A program made the translations under genes and the position numbers. The notes beneath the pieces were generated by a model. That model worked only from the letters and a program-made list of their open reading frames with translations, searched no databases and was not told where the DNA came from. Of a stretch of DNA of 64,000 nt, positions 11,637 to 23,859 are shown in pieces; position 1 is the stretch's first letter; every line of letters begins with the position of its first letter. The DNA comes from Cyanoderma ruficeps (Eukaryota > Chordata > Aves > Passeriformes > Timaliidae): contig VZDJ01000216.1 in the NCBI GenBank assembly GCA_008694505.1, positions 1,075,762 to 1,139,761 of the forward strand, written 5' to 3'.

Positions 11637-11962
11637 TTTGGGGAGGGATGGGCAGGTGCAGCTCATCCTGGTGGGATCTCATCTGCTCCCTGGCTGGATG
11701 CAGCATTCCAGGCTGCAGGATGGACTGGCAGCAGGGCTGTTATCCAGGCTCAGGCACGGAGCCAGCCCTCCAGCATCCCAGTGGGAATCTGGGACTTGTG
11801 CCTCACGAGCCTGAGGTTGTGTGTGCAGGAGGGAGCACTGGAAGGTCTTGGGGGTCTCACAGTGGCACTTTCTTCCTTCCACACGGAAATAATTGATCCC
11901 AACTGCTGCAGAGACCTGCTTGGACCAAGGGTGAGGCCAGTGAGTGTGACAGATCCTGGAGT

Positions 11963-12270
11963 TGTGGTTTGGGTTGGAAGAGGCTTTAAAGATCATCAGT
12001 TCCAGCCCCCTGCCCTGGCAGGGTCACCTCCCACTGTCCCAGGCTGCCCCAGCCCGTGTCCAGCCTGGCCTTGGGCACTGCCAGGGATCCAGGGGCAGCC
12101 ACAGCTGCTCTGGGCACCCTGTGCCAGGGCCTGCCCACCCTGCCAGGGAACAATTCCTGCCCCACATCCCACCCAGCCCTGCCCTCTGGCTGTGGGAGCT
12201 ATTCTCTGTGTCTTGTCCCTCCAGCCCTTGTCCAAAGTTCCTCTCCAGCCCTTTCTGAACCTCTTTAGCT
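11963..12270 (-). mobile_element. CR1 LINE 3' fragment
   Basis: Reads in reverse orientation: GGTTGGAAGAGGCTTTAAAGA (CR1 3' end), GGCAGGGTCACCTCCCACTG, CCAGCCTGGCC and CCTTGTCC-type segments in the order of an avian CR1 3' region. It is 5'-truncated and diverged. Confidence 0.75.
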
Positions 12271-14699
12271 ACTGGAATTCATCCAGGATGTAACATCCTC
12301 AGAGAGGGGTCTGCCCCGGGGCTGTGCCCATCTTTGGGCAGGTTTGGGGCTGTGGAAGCCCAGGAATGAGGCAGCTCAGACACCTGGAGCAGGGCGTGCT
12401 CCACGCCGAGCCTGCCGGGCGGGTTTGCTGCGTGACCTTTGAGATGCGGGGCCAATATTTCCTCTTTGAGCTGCTCTGCAGAGATAATGACTTTTGTAAT
12501 GGATTTCCTGTTCTTTTTATAGCACAGGGGAAGCTGGCAGATCGCATCCAAGCTTGCTTTAGCCAGACATAATTATATTTTCTGGAAAACCTGATCTTTT
12601 TCTCTAAACGTGTTTTTCTTTGGTCATATCCAAAGCATCGTGGCAGGATTCAAACAGGCTTCAGTGGGAGCCAAGAGGAACAGCAGGGAGCAGCCTGCTC
12701 CTTCCCAATGCCCAGACAGGGATTTGGAAGTGCACGGGAACAGCCCAAAGGTGTGAGTTACCCCAAGGGCTGATCTAAGGCCCATCCAGCCCAGTCCTGC
12801 CCCAGCAAAGGCAGGAGGACACAGCAGGTGAGCTCTGGAATCTGCTCCTCCTGGGCTTCTCCAGCATCCACCACTGTTATGTTGTGGAATTTAAATGGAA
12901 TGTTCTTCTGTCTTGCTTCTACTGTCTCTTTTTTTTTTTTTCCCCTCTGTTGTCCATAAATTCATTTAAATCCACGGATACTCCCTGCCCTGTCTCTGCA
13001 GCCTCCCACACCCCAAAGAGGTGAAGGTTTGCTGGTGCCACAACACAGAGGCAGGAATTCATTTCCCAGCAGCCCCATGGGGTTTTGCTGGGCCACAGCA
13101 GGGCATGGATTTCATGTCAACTCCTAAAGAAACCCTCGTGAGGAGCCTTCAGGTTTTCCTGCATCTCTCTTTCCATAAATTGCTCCAGCTCACTTCTAAG
13201 AAAGGAGGCAATTCCCAGTGCTGGGAGCTCCAGTGCAAAGTCCCCTCCCTCCCTGGCAGTGATCAGGCATTTATACCCTGTGCTACCGAGGGGGACTTCC
13301 CACTTTGTTCCTGAACTTCCACCTGCACTTATCCCCCACCTGTTAATCTGACTTTCCCCTCAGTTATCCCAGCTGTTGATCTGATTTTCCCTTAACCTTC
13401 CTGTCCCTTTTCCTCCCTGTCCCACCTCAGATCTGGGCACCAAACACTGAGCTCCCTCTGATAAATCCTCTCCTCCCCAGGCTTTTCTGGTCTTTGGGCT
13501 GTTTCCTTTTCCCTGGGAGGCTCCATCCTCTTGCCAGGCACGTTCCTGAGCTGCTGCTGACCCCTGTGCAGAGGTGTTCACTCACCCAGCCCCTCACCCG
13601 CACCCAAACCAGCTCCAGCCCCATTCCCTGTCCTCCCCCTGCCCGGTGGGAGCCACACCACCCCCAGACTGCCACCACACCCTCCCTGCACGGCAGAGAT
13701 GTGACACCACAGCAGCCACCTGCAAGCCCCTTGGGAAGGTTTTCCTTTAATGAAACCTCAGATTCTGGTTATAAATGACCAGTCTGGAACCCAATTCAAT
13801 TCTTGGACTCGGTGACTTTTTTATCACATTAACATTTCACCGACTGTCTCCTTCTCCTTGGCTGAGAGATGTGGCCAGCAGGAGCTCCCTCTCTCCATTT
13901 GGCACTTCCAGCCCTCCTGGAGCATCCCTTTGGCCAGACAGCTCTGTGCAGCAGGACCCATTTCCAGGTTCCTCCTCCATCCAGTGTGGCTCCAGAGCTC
14001 TGAAATCTGCAGCCAGGTGGGACCTGGGGCTGCTCCTCACGTTGCTCCCTGGTTTCCCACCCTGAATCCTGGTGTCCATGCAGTCCCTGGCTGCGGCTGC
14101 CCCGAGGGTATGGGGTGAGCATGCCGTGCCCGTGGGAGCTGAGGGAGCAGAGCCTGGTGCCAGGGCAGGGTTGCAAACAGCAGCGGAGCGTGGCAGGACA
14201 CGAGGGATGGCTGAGGAGCAAACAGCTTTGCTGGGTCCTGTGCCAGATCTTGTACAGCCTGGCCCTGCCTGCCCAGGGATGCCTCCACCAGCCAGCAAAC
14301 AAAGCTCAGGGCCAGGCTGAGCCTGGGGCAAAGGGATCTGTGTGCTCAAATGCTCCTGATCCAGCTGTGCCAGCTCCAGCTGTGCCCACCCGGGTGGAGA
14401 GGATCTGCAGGCACACAGCCCTGGGCACAGCCGGGGGGAAGCCTGGCACCAGTGCCAAGGTGAATCCGAGCTCACCCTGAGTGAAAACACAAATGCTTCA
14501 GGTCTCAGGCATCCTGGAGCACATTTCCAGGCGGAGATGTTGGTGTGGCACCCCTTTGAGAAATGAGGCAGCTCGAGCAGAGATGGCCAGGAGGAGGCTG
14601 AGAGTTTCCTGGGAGGGAATGAGCTCTGAGCCCTGAGCACAGTTCCCACAGCTCACACCATTCCCAGACACGTTTCCCTTGTCCCTGTCCTGCCAGGTG

Positions 14700-14856
14700 C
14701 CTGGAGCAGCAGGATCTGGGACCCTTGGCAGGATCTGGGACCCTCTGCAGGGTCTGGGACTCTTGGCGGGATCTGGGACTCTCTGTGGAATCTGGGACCC
14801 TCTGCAGAATCTGGGACCTTCTGTAGGATCTGGGACCCTCTGCAGGATCTGTGCCC
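14700..14856 (+). repeat. About 20-bp minisatellite, eight copies
   Basis: Repeated (A/G)GATCTGGGACCCTCTGCA with substitutions. It gives Arg/Ser/Gln- or Gly/Leu-rich frames on both strands that are artefacts. Confidence 0.85.
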
Positions 14857-15279
14857 TCTGCCTCTGCCGTATCTTCTGGTGCTGTGCAGATCCTCCAGCC
14901 TCTCTGGTAAATCAGGGATGTGGAAGGAATTGTGGCTGTGGTCAGAGGGAACCTCTGTGCTGATGGATCCTGCAGAGCCTCCTGGGGGATCTGGGTTCCT
15001 TTGGGGTTTTGCTTTACCCACTTTGTGCCGTTGGGTCTCTCTTTGGACAGGGGGGTGCTGCAGAGACCTTGGACCTGCCTTGCTGGGCTCAGCTGAAAAT
15101 TCCTGCTCCTTTTTGCCCTGGGATGACTCAGATGAAGTACAAAGTTCATTTTCACACTGGAGACCACGTAGGGAAAACACTGGCCGGGGTGAAATCCTCT
15201 AGGGAGTACAAGAAAGTGTTTTCATGGCTGATCAACACGGGGGGGTGGAGGGGAGGGGAACCTTCTGGGGAAGGTCCTC

Positions 15280-15967
<688 letters not shown>

Positions 15968-16860
15968 GCACCCTCCCTTCTGATGAAAAAAAAAGCACAG
16001 CAGGGCAAGTGATGGAGGATGGAGGGTGATTCCCTTCCAGGCCAGAGGGAGGTGGAGATTTTGGGAGGGAAAGCACAGCATCACACCCATAAATTGCTGG
16101 CACAGGATCCCGCAGGCAGGCTGGGCAGTGCCAGCACTGCAGTGCCCAGCACTGCTCTCCCTGAGCACCACACAGATATTCAGCCCACGTGGGCTTGGAT
16201 CCAGAGCAGGAAACCCAAACCCCACCACAGCCCCAACAATCTGTGCCTGCCCTGCTCAGCAGGGATGGCTCTCCAGGAGCTGGCACCTCACAGGTGATGC
16301 CAGGCTGGCTTTGCTCCCTGCCCGTGCCAGAGCAGGCCTGTGGCTCAGCAGGAGTGCAGGAAATGACCCTGGAGCCCCAGCTGTTTTCCTGGAGCTGCTG
16401 ATCCATGTGAGAGCAAATTCCACCTCAGGGCAGCCACGCTGAGGCTGCAAGGCTGGCACAGCTCCAGGGGCTGGAGGAAACCTGCCCAGAGCTGGGCCAG
16501 GCTGGGCTCAGTGCCCACCCAGGGATGCTGATGGATGGGTGCCAGCCAGCACCTCCCTCACTCCTGCACCTGTGTCCCTGCCAAGCTTTGTGGTTACTCT
16601 GAGAAGAGACAGATGCAATTTTATCATTTCGTCCCCCTCCAGCACAGCCACTGCTGCAGAGCTGGTGGTGTTCACATCTTTTGGGATGTTTCAGGTCTGC
16701 CAGGCTGGGACAAACAAGCACAGAACAAAAGCCAAGAGCAGTGGACAGGATTTGCAACCCTCCTGTCTGGAGTTCTCACTGCTCTCTGTTGAAACAGGAA
16801 AAATACAGGAGCAGGGCAAGGGACACATTTCTGATAGAAAATCCCAAATCCCAAAATCCT

Positions 16861-17100
16861 TTAGGTTGGAAAAACCCTCCCAGCCCATCTAGTCCCAGCT
16901 GTGCTCAATCCCCACCTTGTCCCCAGCCCAGAGCTCCGAGTGCCACCTCCAGGTGTTCCCTGGACACCTCCAGGGATGGGCACTCCAAACCTCCCTGGGC
17001 ATTTCCAAGGCCTGAGCACCCTTTCCATGGAGAAATCCCTGCTGACGTCCAACCTGAGCCTCCCCTGGCCCAGCCTGAGGCTGTTCCCTCTCCTCCTGAC
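16861..17100 (-). mobile_element. CR1 LINE 3' fragment
   Basis: In reverse orientation: TTAGGTTGGAAAAACCCTCC, then CACCTCCAGGGATGG, CTCCCTGGGCA, TCCAACCTGAGCCTCCCCTGG and TTCCCTCTCCTCCTG, the standard order of a CR1 3' region on its complement. Confidence 0.85.
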
Positions 17101-17304
17101 CACTGAGGCTCTGCATGGGCAAAATCTTTGCTCTGCTGCCACCTACACAACCTACCCTGGGATGAGCCCAGTGCTCCCAAACCCCCACCAGCTGCAGCTC
17201 TGCAGGGAAGTGCCCAAATCCTGAGGAATTCCAGGTGCCACCTGCTCACCAGCTGCCTCACTGCTGCCTTCTGCTCCCCCTCTTCCAGTGCAATCCAGGC
17301 CTTT

Positions 17305-17546
17305 CCTGAAATTTCATCCTGGCATTTCTTGTCTTTGTCCTCCTAACCTCCATCACACAGAGGTTTTATGATCAAGTCTAATTTTAATTTGGTTTTGTGG
17401 TTGGAAGTTTGCTTCATTCTCTGGAATAATCCCACACCTCAGCAGTCTGAAACTTGATGTGCTGTTCCATGTTTTGGGCATCCCATTCCCTGCTTCCCTG
17501 TGAGCTGCCATCCTGATCCTGCATCCCAGGGCAGCAGCTCTGCCAG
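17305..17546 (+). repeat. Direct duplication, copy 2
   Basis: Second copy of 15720-15967, about 1.58 kb away. The match stops abruptly on both sides: before CCTGAAATTTC and after GCTCTGCCAG. Confidence 0.9.
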
Positions 17547-19198
17547 CTCTGTGTGCAGAGCATTAATGTCAGGCTGCTGCAGAAACCATCAGCTGCCTTT
17601 CAGCTTTGCCTGTCCACTAGAGAGGATTTATTCCCCCTTTTATTTCCTGGCAGAACCACCCCTCTCACCACAGTTCCCAGACCCTGCTCATTTTCCCAGC
17701 ACTTCCTGGCAGAGCCTGGTTTTCGGTCACACTTTGGCCCACTGTTGGCTAATGAAGGGTTTCACTCCCTGCCAGTGCCTGGAGCTGGTTTGGGAGCACT
17801 GGGAGGATCTGCAGCTCTTGGGAGAGCTAATGCAACTCCAGATCCTGCTCTGCCCCTGCTGCATCCCTAATCCATCACAGATGTGCTGGGATGGATGCAC
17901 GGAGCAGCCTGCCAGGAGAGTGCTATCGGATTTCTCCCGGGTTTTTTAACCGTTGTTGGAAGCAGACAATCAGCAGATGACTCTTTGCTGTCTTGAAAAT
18001 GCCTCCAGAGCACGTCTCAGGTTTCACATCTGGTAGCTCTGCTGCCCTTCTGAAACCCTGGGCAGCTCTCACTGCTGGGGTCTCTGCTCCCCCTCTCCAT
18101 AAGGGAGACCCTCCTGGGATTCTGTTTCTCCTCCCTTTGCTCTTCCAGTGCTTTGCATGGTGAAGTTTGGTTTCTGAACTGGGAAATCTCCCCAGTGCCA
18201 AGGCACAGCAACACCTTCGGGGCTCCTGGATCTGGGGCTCCAGCCCCACATCTCTCCGGGAACCAAAAATCACAGAAGAAAACATTTTGAGGAAAACCCA
18301 AAGTGAGTTCTGCACCCCATGGATGTGCCTTGGCCTGATCCCCTCAGAGGAGAAGCAAAGAGCCCAGCCCAGGGGCTGCTCTCCTGCAGAAACCCCATTC
18401 CTGAGGGTCAGACCCTGCCAGGGGACAAAGTGAGCTCTGCTCTGCCTGGCACCAGTGCCCCAAACTGCTGGGACTGGGTGTGGGGCAGCTCCTGCACACA
18501 GGTGTGCACACACTTCCCCCACCTGGCTGGGTGACACTGGGATCCTGTCCCACAGACAGGGACCCCCAGGCCCTTCCCATGGCCCCACAGCTCTCTGGGG
18601 CTTCCAGTGGCCTCTGGAGGGCTTGTGATGATCTCCTGGCAGAGAGCAGCGCTGGTGCAAAGCCTTGGGGTGGGACCCAGAGGGTTGGTTTGTCCTTCAG
18701 GCAGGAGCTGTCACCCCAACAGGCAGCAAATCCTCGCTGGGTCCCAGCTGGGAGTAAAACAAAACCCTGGGGAGTGGAGGAGGAGATTTTCCTGCTGCTC
18801 TGAAGTGTCTCAGTTGGACTCTTTGTTTGGTCCTGATGTTAAATCTCAGTCCAAGACCCCCTCAGATGACAGCAGTGGGTCTGTGTGTGCCAGGAGAAGG
18901 GCTTTGCTGCTCTGGGGGATCCATGTGGCCACGGGATGGGAAGGCAGGAGGCTGCTGCACTCATGGATGTGCACAAACTCAGCAGAAACTTTTTCATGCT
19001 GGCCAAATTTAACCAAGAGTGGCACTCAGTCAGTTCCCAGAGAGAGACACAAACATTCAGTGACCCAGCACGCCCGAGGTCCCCAGGAAACCCAGAAAGA
19101 TGAAGACTGAGGGAGGTGGGAACCTGCCCTGCCTCAGCTGCCCCGTGGAGAGCAGCCCCACAGCCCCACCTGCCTCGGGGAGGTGCTGGGGAGGACAG

Positions 19199-19315
19199 CA
19201 CCCAAACCCCTGAGAGGGAACAGGCACCCAAACCCCTGAGAGGGAACAGGCACCCAAACCCCTGAGAGGGAACCAGCACCCAAACCCCTGAGAGGGAACC
19301 AGCCCCCAAACCCCC
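19199..19315 (+). repeat. 26-bp minisatellite, four copies
   Basis: CCCAAACCCCTGAGAGGGAA repeats at 19201, 19227 and onward with period 26. The last copy degenerates to a C-rich tail. Confidence 0.92.
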
Positions 19316-21545
19316 AGGGAGCGAGTGCTGAGCCCACTCACACGCTGTGCCTGCGCTGTCCCCGCTGTCACTGGGCTGTGCTGGCTGCAGGTGGCTGGTG
19401 GCACTCACCGTGCCCTGAGCATGTCACAGAGTGACCCCAGCACTGGGCACAGGAGCAGCAGCTCAGAGCAGCTCCAGCCTAGTGCTGCTGTGTGCCAGCC
19501 CCAGCAGGGCTGGGTTCTGCTGGGCTGAGCCCTGGGGGGGCACAGGGAGCTCGTGGGTGCCAGGGGTGGGTGCTGGACCCCATTCCTGTCTCCGTGTCCC
19601 TGCTGACCCAGCAGCGGGCTGGCTGTGGGCAGCTGTCCCTGCAGCCTGGCTGGGGCTGCCCCCAGACCCTGCAGCCTGTCAGAGCATTTCACCTCACCCC
19701 CAAACCCTCCCAGGTCTGGGGTGGGAGCTGAGGCAGAGCCAGCGTCCCTTTGCTGGTGCAGCGGAGCTGGGCTGTGCCTGCAGCCCTCGGGAGCAGCTCC
19801 CAGCACTGCCGGAGCCTGGGCAGCCCCAGACTCAGGGCACTGATCTCCTGCAGGTCCCTTTGTGGGGCTCAGCCAGAGCATGAGCCCACCTTGCCGTGCT
19901 GGACCCCTCTCCCTGTCCCCCAGCCCCTTCTCCAAGCCCGTGGGAACCCATCCTACTTACGTGGGGAGCGGGGAGGGATGGCTGCAGGGGAGGCCCCTTC
20001 TCCAGAGGCAGGCTCATCCCAAGTCCCACATCCCTCTGGGTGGTGTCCTGTGGGCTCTGTTGAGTCTAATAAACAACGGAGCATCCCAGCTCCGATGATC
20101 TCACCAGCCCATCAGGATATTTAACTCCTTGTGTCCCAGGCCCTGGCTCCTGGGGCTGGGAGGGTTGGATGGAAGGCTGTGGGTTGGGAGGCAGGGCAGG
20201 AACCCAGCACTGGGAGGGTTGGTGCAGATCCAGCCTTGGATCATCAGCAAGTTCCTGAAAGATCTCTGAAGTGCAATTTCTGCCCTCTCAGAGCACAGAA
20301 TTGTAGCCAGCCACTGCAAAGTGCTTTGAAGCTCATCAGCGAGACATTAGAGGGATGCAAGGTATTAGCAATTATCTATTAATTAACATCCTGAGTCCAT
20401 TATGGGGAGAAGGATGGGAAGAGAGAGGTGGTTCTGAAAATGCTGCTTCCTTTCAGGAACCCTCAGCCAAACTTTAATTCCCTCTCACAGCAGTGTGGAT
20501 CTGCCTGGTGCAGGGGAGGGATCCAGCAGTGCCAGCACTCCTGTCCAGGGCTGGGCTCCAGCGCTGGAACCTCCATCCCCGAGGGATTGCTGCAGTGAAA
20601 AACCAAGTTCAAGCTGCACCACAGACCTGGCTGGAGTGGGAAGAGGCTGTGGAACTCTCCTGGGCATGTGCATGACCCACAAGTATCCAGGCTGGCCACA
20701 GAGGCAGCACAAAGGGGCTGACAGGGCACGGGGAGGGCCCAGAGGGTCAGCATGAGGGGACAGCACCTCCTCCAGGTGTGGGGAGCTCACAGGAAGACAA
20801 AAACCTGGCTGAGGTCCTCCAGCTCAGCTCTGTGCAGACCTGTGGCCAGCAGTGGTCCTGTGGGACAGGCTGTGGGGCTTTTGGGAAAGGGCAGGAGGCT
20901 CCCAGCCTGGGCCAGGGGCAGAGGGCAGGGGTGGGATGAGCTCAGGCTTCCACCCTCATCTGTCCTCACCTCTGGGCTCAGATTTATCTGAGCACAATGA
21001 ACTCCACTGCCCATTGATCTGGGAACCAGATGTTTTTGTTCCAATAAATCCAACGAGAATTTATTGGAACAGATGAAAACATTCTCTGGAGCTGGGAGAG
21101 CTAAGTGGATTTGGGTTCTCTACTGCAGGTCCAAGGGAGGAAGTTTTTGTCCTAAAGGAGGAGTTGGCATGAAAGGGAAGGTTTCATTTCAGCTGTAGCC
21201 CTTCTCAGCCTGGTTCTGCACCATGTCCAGGCTGGACTGAGCTGCTCCTGCCCTGCTGGGGAGCAGCCAGCCCTGTGCTCACCCAGCTGCTCTAGCACAC
21301 AGCTCTGTTCATTCCGGCCCCCCAGAATTACCCCGTGCTCCCTGCAGTGTCCCTGGCACCCCTGTCCTGCCCCAGGACCCCGCACAGAGCAGGAAGGGTC
21401 AGGTTTGTGCCAAGGTCACCTGAGCAAGGCAGCAGGAGCTGGGCACTCCCCAGGGATGGCTCCTGTCCTCGGGGGCTGGGCCATGTCCCGTCTGCTGCCG
21501 CCTGTCCCGTGGGGCCACCCGTGGGCTGCGTGTGCGGGATGAACG

Positions 21546-21628
21546 GGGGATCCCCCCGAAGGAATGGGGGATCCCTCCTGGAATGAAAGAGGGATCGGCC
21601 CTGGAACGAAAGGGGGATCCCTCCGGGT
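21546..21628 (+). repeat. About 25-bp tandem repeat, three copies
   Basis: GGGGGATCCCTCC followed by GGAATGAAAG variants. It lies just before the 11-bp minisatellite. Confidence 0.8.
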
Positions 21629-21737
21629 GGGTGCGGGCAGAGGCTGGGGCTGCATCCCCCGCCCCAGCTGGCCGTGGCCCCTCCCCGGGCAGGCTCAGCC
21701 CCCCGGGACCCTCCGCACCCATCGATGCGTCCAGCCC

Positions 21738-22880
21738 CGCGGTCCCTGTACTGTCCCTTGTGCTGTCCCTTGTGCTGTCCCTTGTGCTGTCCCTGTGCTG
21801 TCCCTGTACTGTCCCTTGTGCTGTCCCTGTGCTGTCCCTGTGCTCCCTGCGCTGTCCCTGCGCTGTCCCTGCGCTGTCCCTGCGCTGTCCCTGTGCTCTG
21901 TGTGCTGTCCCTGCGCTGCCCCTGTGCTCTCTGTGCTGTCTCCGCTGTCCCTGCGCTGTCCCCGTGCTGTCCCTGTGCTCTCTGTGCTGTCCCTGCGCTG
22001 TCCCTGCGCTGTCCCTGCGCTGTCCCTGTGCTCTGTGTGCTGTCCCTGCGCTGCCCCTGTGCTCTCTGTGCTGTCTCCGCTGTCCCTGCGCTGTCCCCGT
22101 GCTGTCCCTGTGCTCTCTGTGCTGTCCCTGCGCTGTCCCTGCGCTGTCCCTGCGCTGTCCCTGTGCTCTGTGTGCTGTCCCTGCGCTGCCCCTGTGCTCT
22201 CTGTGCTGTCTCCGCTGTCCCTGCGCTGTCCCCGTGCTGTCCCTGTGCTCTCTGTGCTGTCCCTGCGCTGTCCCTGCGCTGTCCCTGCGCTGTCCCTGTG
22301 CTCTGTGTGCTGTCCCTGCGCTGCCCCTGTGCTCTCTGTGCTGTCTCCGCTGTCCCTGCGCTGTCCCCGTGCTGTCCCTGTGCTCTCTGTGCTGTCCCTG
22401 CGCTGTCCCTGCGCTGTCCCTGCGCTGTCCCTGTGCTCTGTGTGCTGTCCCTGCGCTGCCCCTGTGCTCTCTGTGCTGTCTCCGCTGTCCCTGCGCTGTC
22501 CCCGTGCTGTCCCTGTGCTCTCTGTGCTGTCCCTGCGCTGTCCCTGCGCTGTCCCTGCGCTGTCCCTGTGCTCTGTGTGCTGTCCCTGCGCTGCCCCTGT
22601 GCTCTCTGTGCTGTCTCCGCTGTCCCTGCGCTGTCCCCGTGCTGTCCCTGTGCTCTCTGTGCTGTCCCTGCGCTGCCCCTGTGCTCTCTGTGCTGTCTCC
22701 GCTGTCCCTGCGCTGTCCCCGTGCTGTCCCCGTGCTGTCCCTGTGCTCTCTGTGCTGTCCCTGCGCTGTCCCTGTGCTCTCTGTGCTGTCTCCACTGTCC
22801 CTGCGCTGTCCCTGTGCTGTCCCTGCGCTGTCCCCGTGCTGTCCCTGTGCTCTCTGTGCTGTCCCCGCTGTGCCTGTGCG
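21738..22880 (+). repeat. 11-bp minisatellite with 135-bp higher-order period
   Basis: The basic unit is GCTGTCCCTGC (11 bp) with TGTGCTCTCTGTG and CCCCGTG variants. The marker CTCTGTGTGCTG recurs at 21896, 22031, 22166, 22301, 22436 and 22571, exactly 135 bp apart, so a block of about 12 units has been copied as a whole. Because 135 is a multiple of 3, frames stay open for up to about 600 codons on both strands (Cys/Leu/Ala/Pro-rich or Gln/Arg/Gly/Ser-rich). These are repeat artefacts. The minus strand has GGG about every 11 bases. Confidence 0.96.
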
Positions 22881-22984
22881 GTCCCTGCTGCCACCGCGCG
22901 GTGACACGGAGCGAGACCACGACCTGGGGACAGGGGCATGGGCTGAACCCAGCGGGGACGCCCCGGCAGCCGCAGAATTTGACA

Positions 22985-23050
22985 AACACCCGGCTGCGGC
23001 CTCGGGCTGTGGCCTCGGGCTGTGGCCCCGGGCTGTGGCCCCGGGCTGGG
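22985..23050 (+). repeat. 15-bp tandem repeat (CTCGGGCTGTGGCC)
   Basis: Four to five copies of CGGGCTGTGGCCYCG just right of the large minisatellite. Confidence 0.8.
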
Positions 23051-23859
23051 GCAGCGCTGGATGCACCCCGGAGGAAGGAAGGGCTGCAGACCTGCGGGAA
23101 GGGACCTGCGGGTGGCAGTCCAAAGGCCACCCTGTCCTGGGGACAGGAGGGACAGCTGGGGAGGAAGGGGATTGTCCCACTCTGCTTTGGGCTGGGGACA
23201 GCCTCACCTCGAGTTCTGGGGCAGTTTTGGGGCCAGAATATAAAAAGAACCTCAGGCTATTAGGGAATGTCTAAAGGAGGGACACGAAGATGGAGAAGGG
23301 TCTGGAGTGGCCATAGGAGGAGCTCTGTCCTCAGTGGAAGTTTATTTGGAATCCTGGAATATCCTGAGCTGGAAAGGACACACAGGATCACCCAGTCCAG
23401 CTCCTGGCCCTGCAGAGACACCCCAAAAATGTCACCCTGGCAGCGCTGTCCAAACGCTCCTGGAGCTCTGGGGCCATGCCCATTCCCTGGGGAGCTTGGG
23501 CAGTGCCCAGCATTCTCTGGGGAAATTTTGCCTAAAATCCAACCCATCCCTGCCTTGTGAGAGCTGTCAAGAATTCCAAGCTCTCTTTTTGCATTCTGTT
23601 TGTGTGCTTGTTCTTGTTGGTTTGCTCAGGGCAGAAGCCCTGTGTGTTTTCTGTGCTCCCAGCCAGCAGAGAAGCTACCACAGCACCTTTCCTGTCTTTT
23701 CCAGCCCTGGAGGACATTCTGATACAGTTGGAGTTTTCCCATGTCTGCAGCAGCAAGAAGCAAGGCCCTGCTGTCTAGCTGCTTCTTTTCCATGTCAGAA
23801 CTTTCAGCAGCTCCAAGCTCTCTTTTGCAGGAAGGACACCGCACTCAGCAGTGTCACAG
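23051..23859. other. Spacer between the two minisatellites
   Basis: Holds a CR1 fragment (23335-23530) and otherwise unremarkable sequence; no gene is seen. Confidence 0.5.
23335..23530 (-). mobile_element. CR1 LINE 3' fragment
   Basis: Reverse-orientation features: ATCCTGGAATATCCTGAGCTGG, GATCACCCAGTCCAGCTCC, and a diverged continuation through CCTGGGGAGC. More diverged than the copies at 16861 and 39695. Confidence 0.65.

Larger units (their letters stand above)
9658..15279. other. TMEM238L-PIRT intergenic DNA
   Basis: GC-rich and rich in repeats: the inverted repeat (10387-11636), a CR1 fragment (11963-12270), and short arrays at 10926-11010 and 14700-14856. Long frames such as 11250-12293 (347 codons) run across the inverted repeat into the CR1 fragment and are not genes. 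Confidence 0.6.
15968..21545. other. GC-rich DNA upstream of PIRT, no gene recognised
   Basis: Contains the second duplication copy, a CR1 fragment and a 26-bp array. A PIRT 5' non-coding exon and promoter should lie somewhere in or beyond this interval but cannot be placed. No other protein family is recognised. Confidence 0.5.

Noticed and set aside
11250..12293. 347-codon plus-strand frame and a matching 234-codon minus-strand frame at 10171-10875
   Set aside because: The similarity of their peptides is explained by the inverted repeat, and the former continues into a CR1 fragment.
12735..12890. Possible further CR1 fragment
   Set aside because: Only GGCCCATCCAGCCCAGTCC resembles CR1; the rest does not follow the element's order.
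21328..23274. Open frames of 400-600 codons on both strands
   Set aside because: They come from the 11-bp/135-bp tandem repeat; composition is pure repeat and several frames are open at once.
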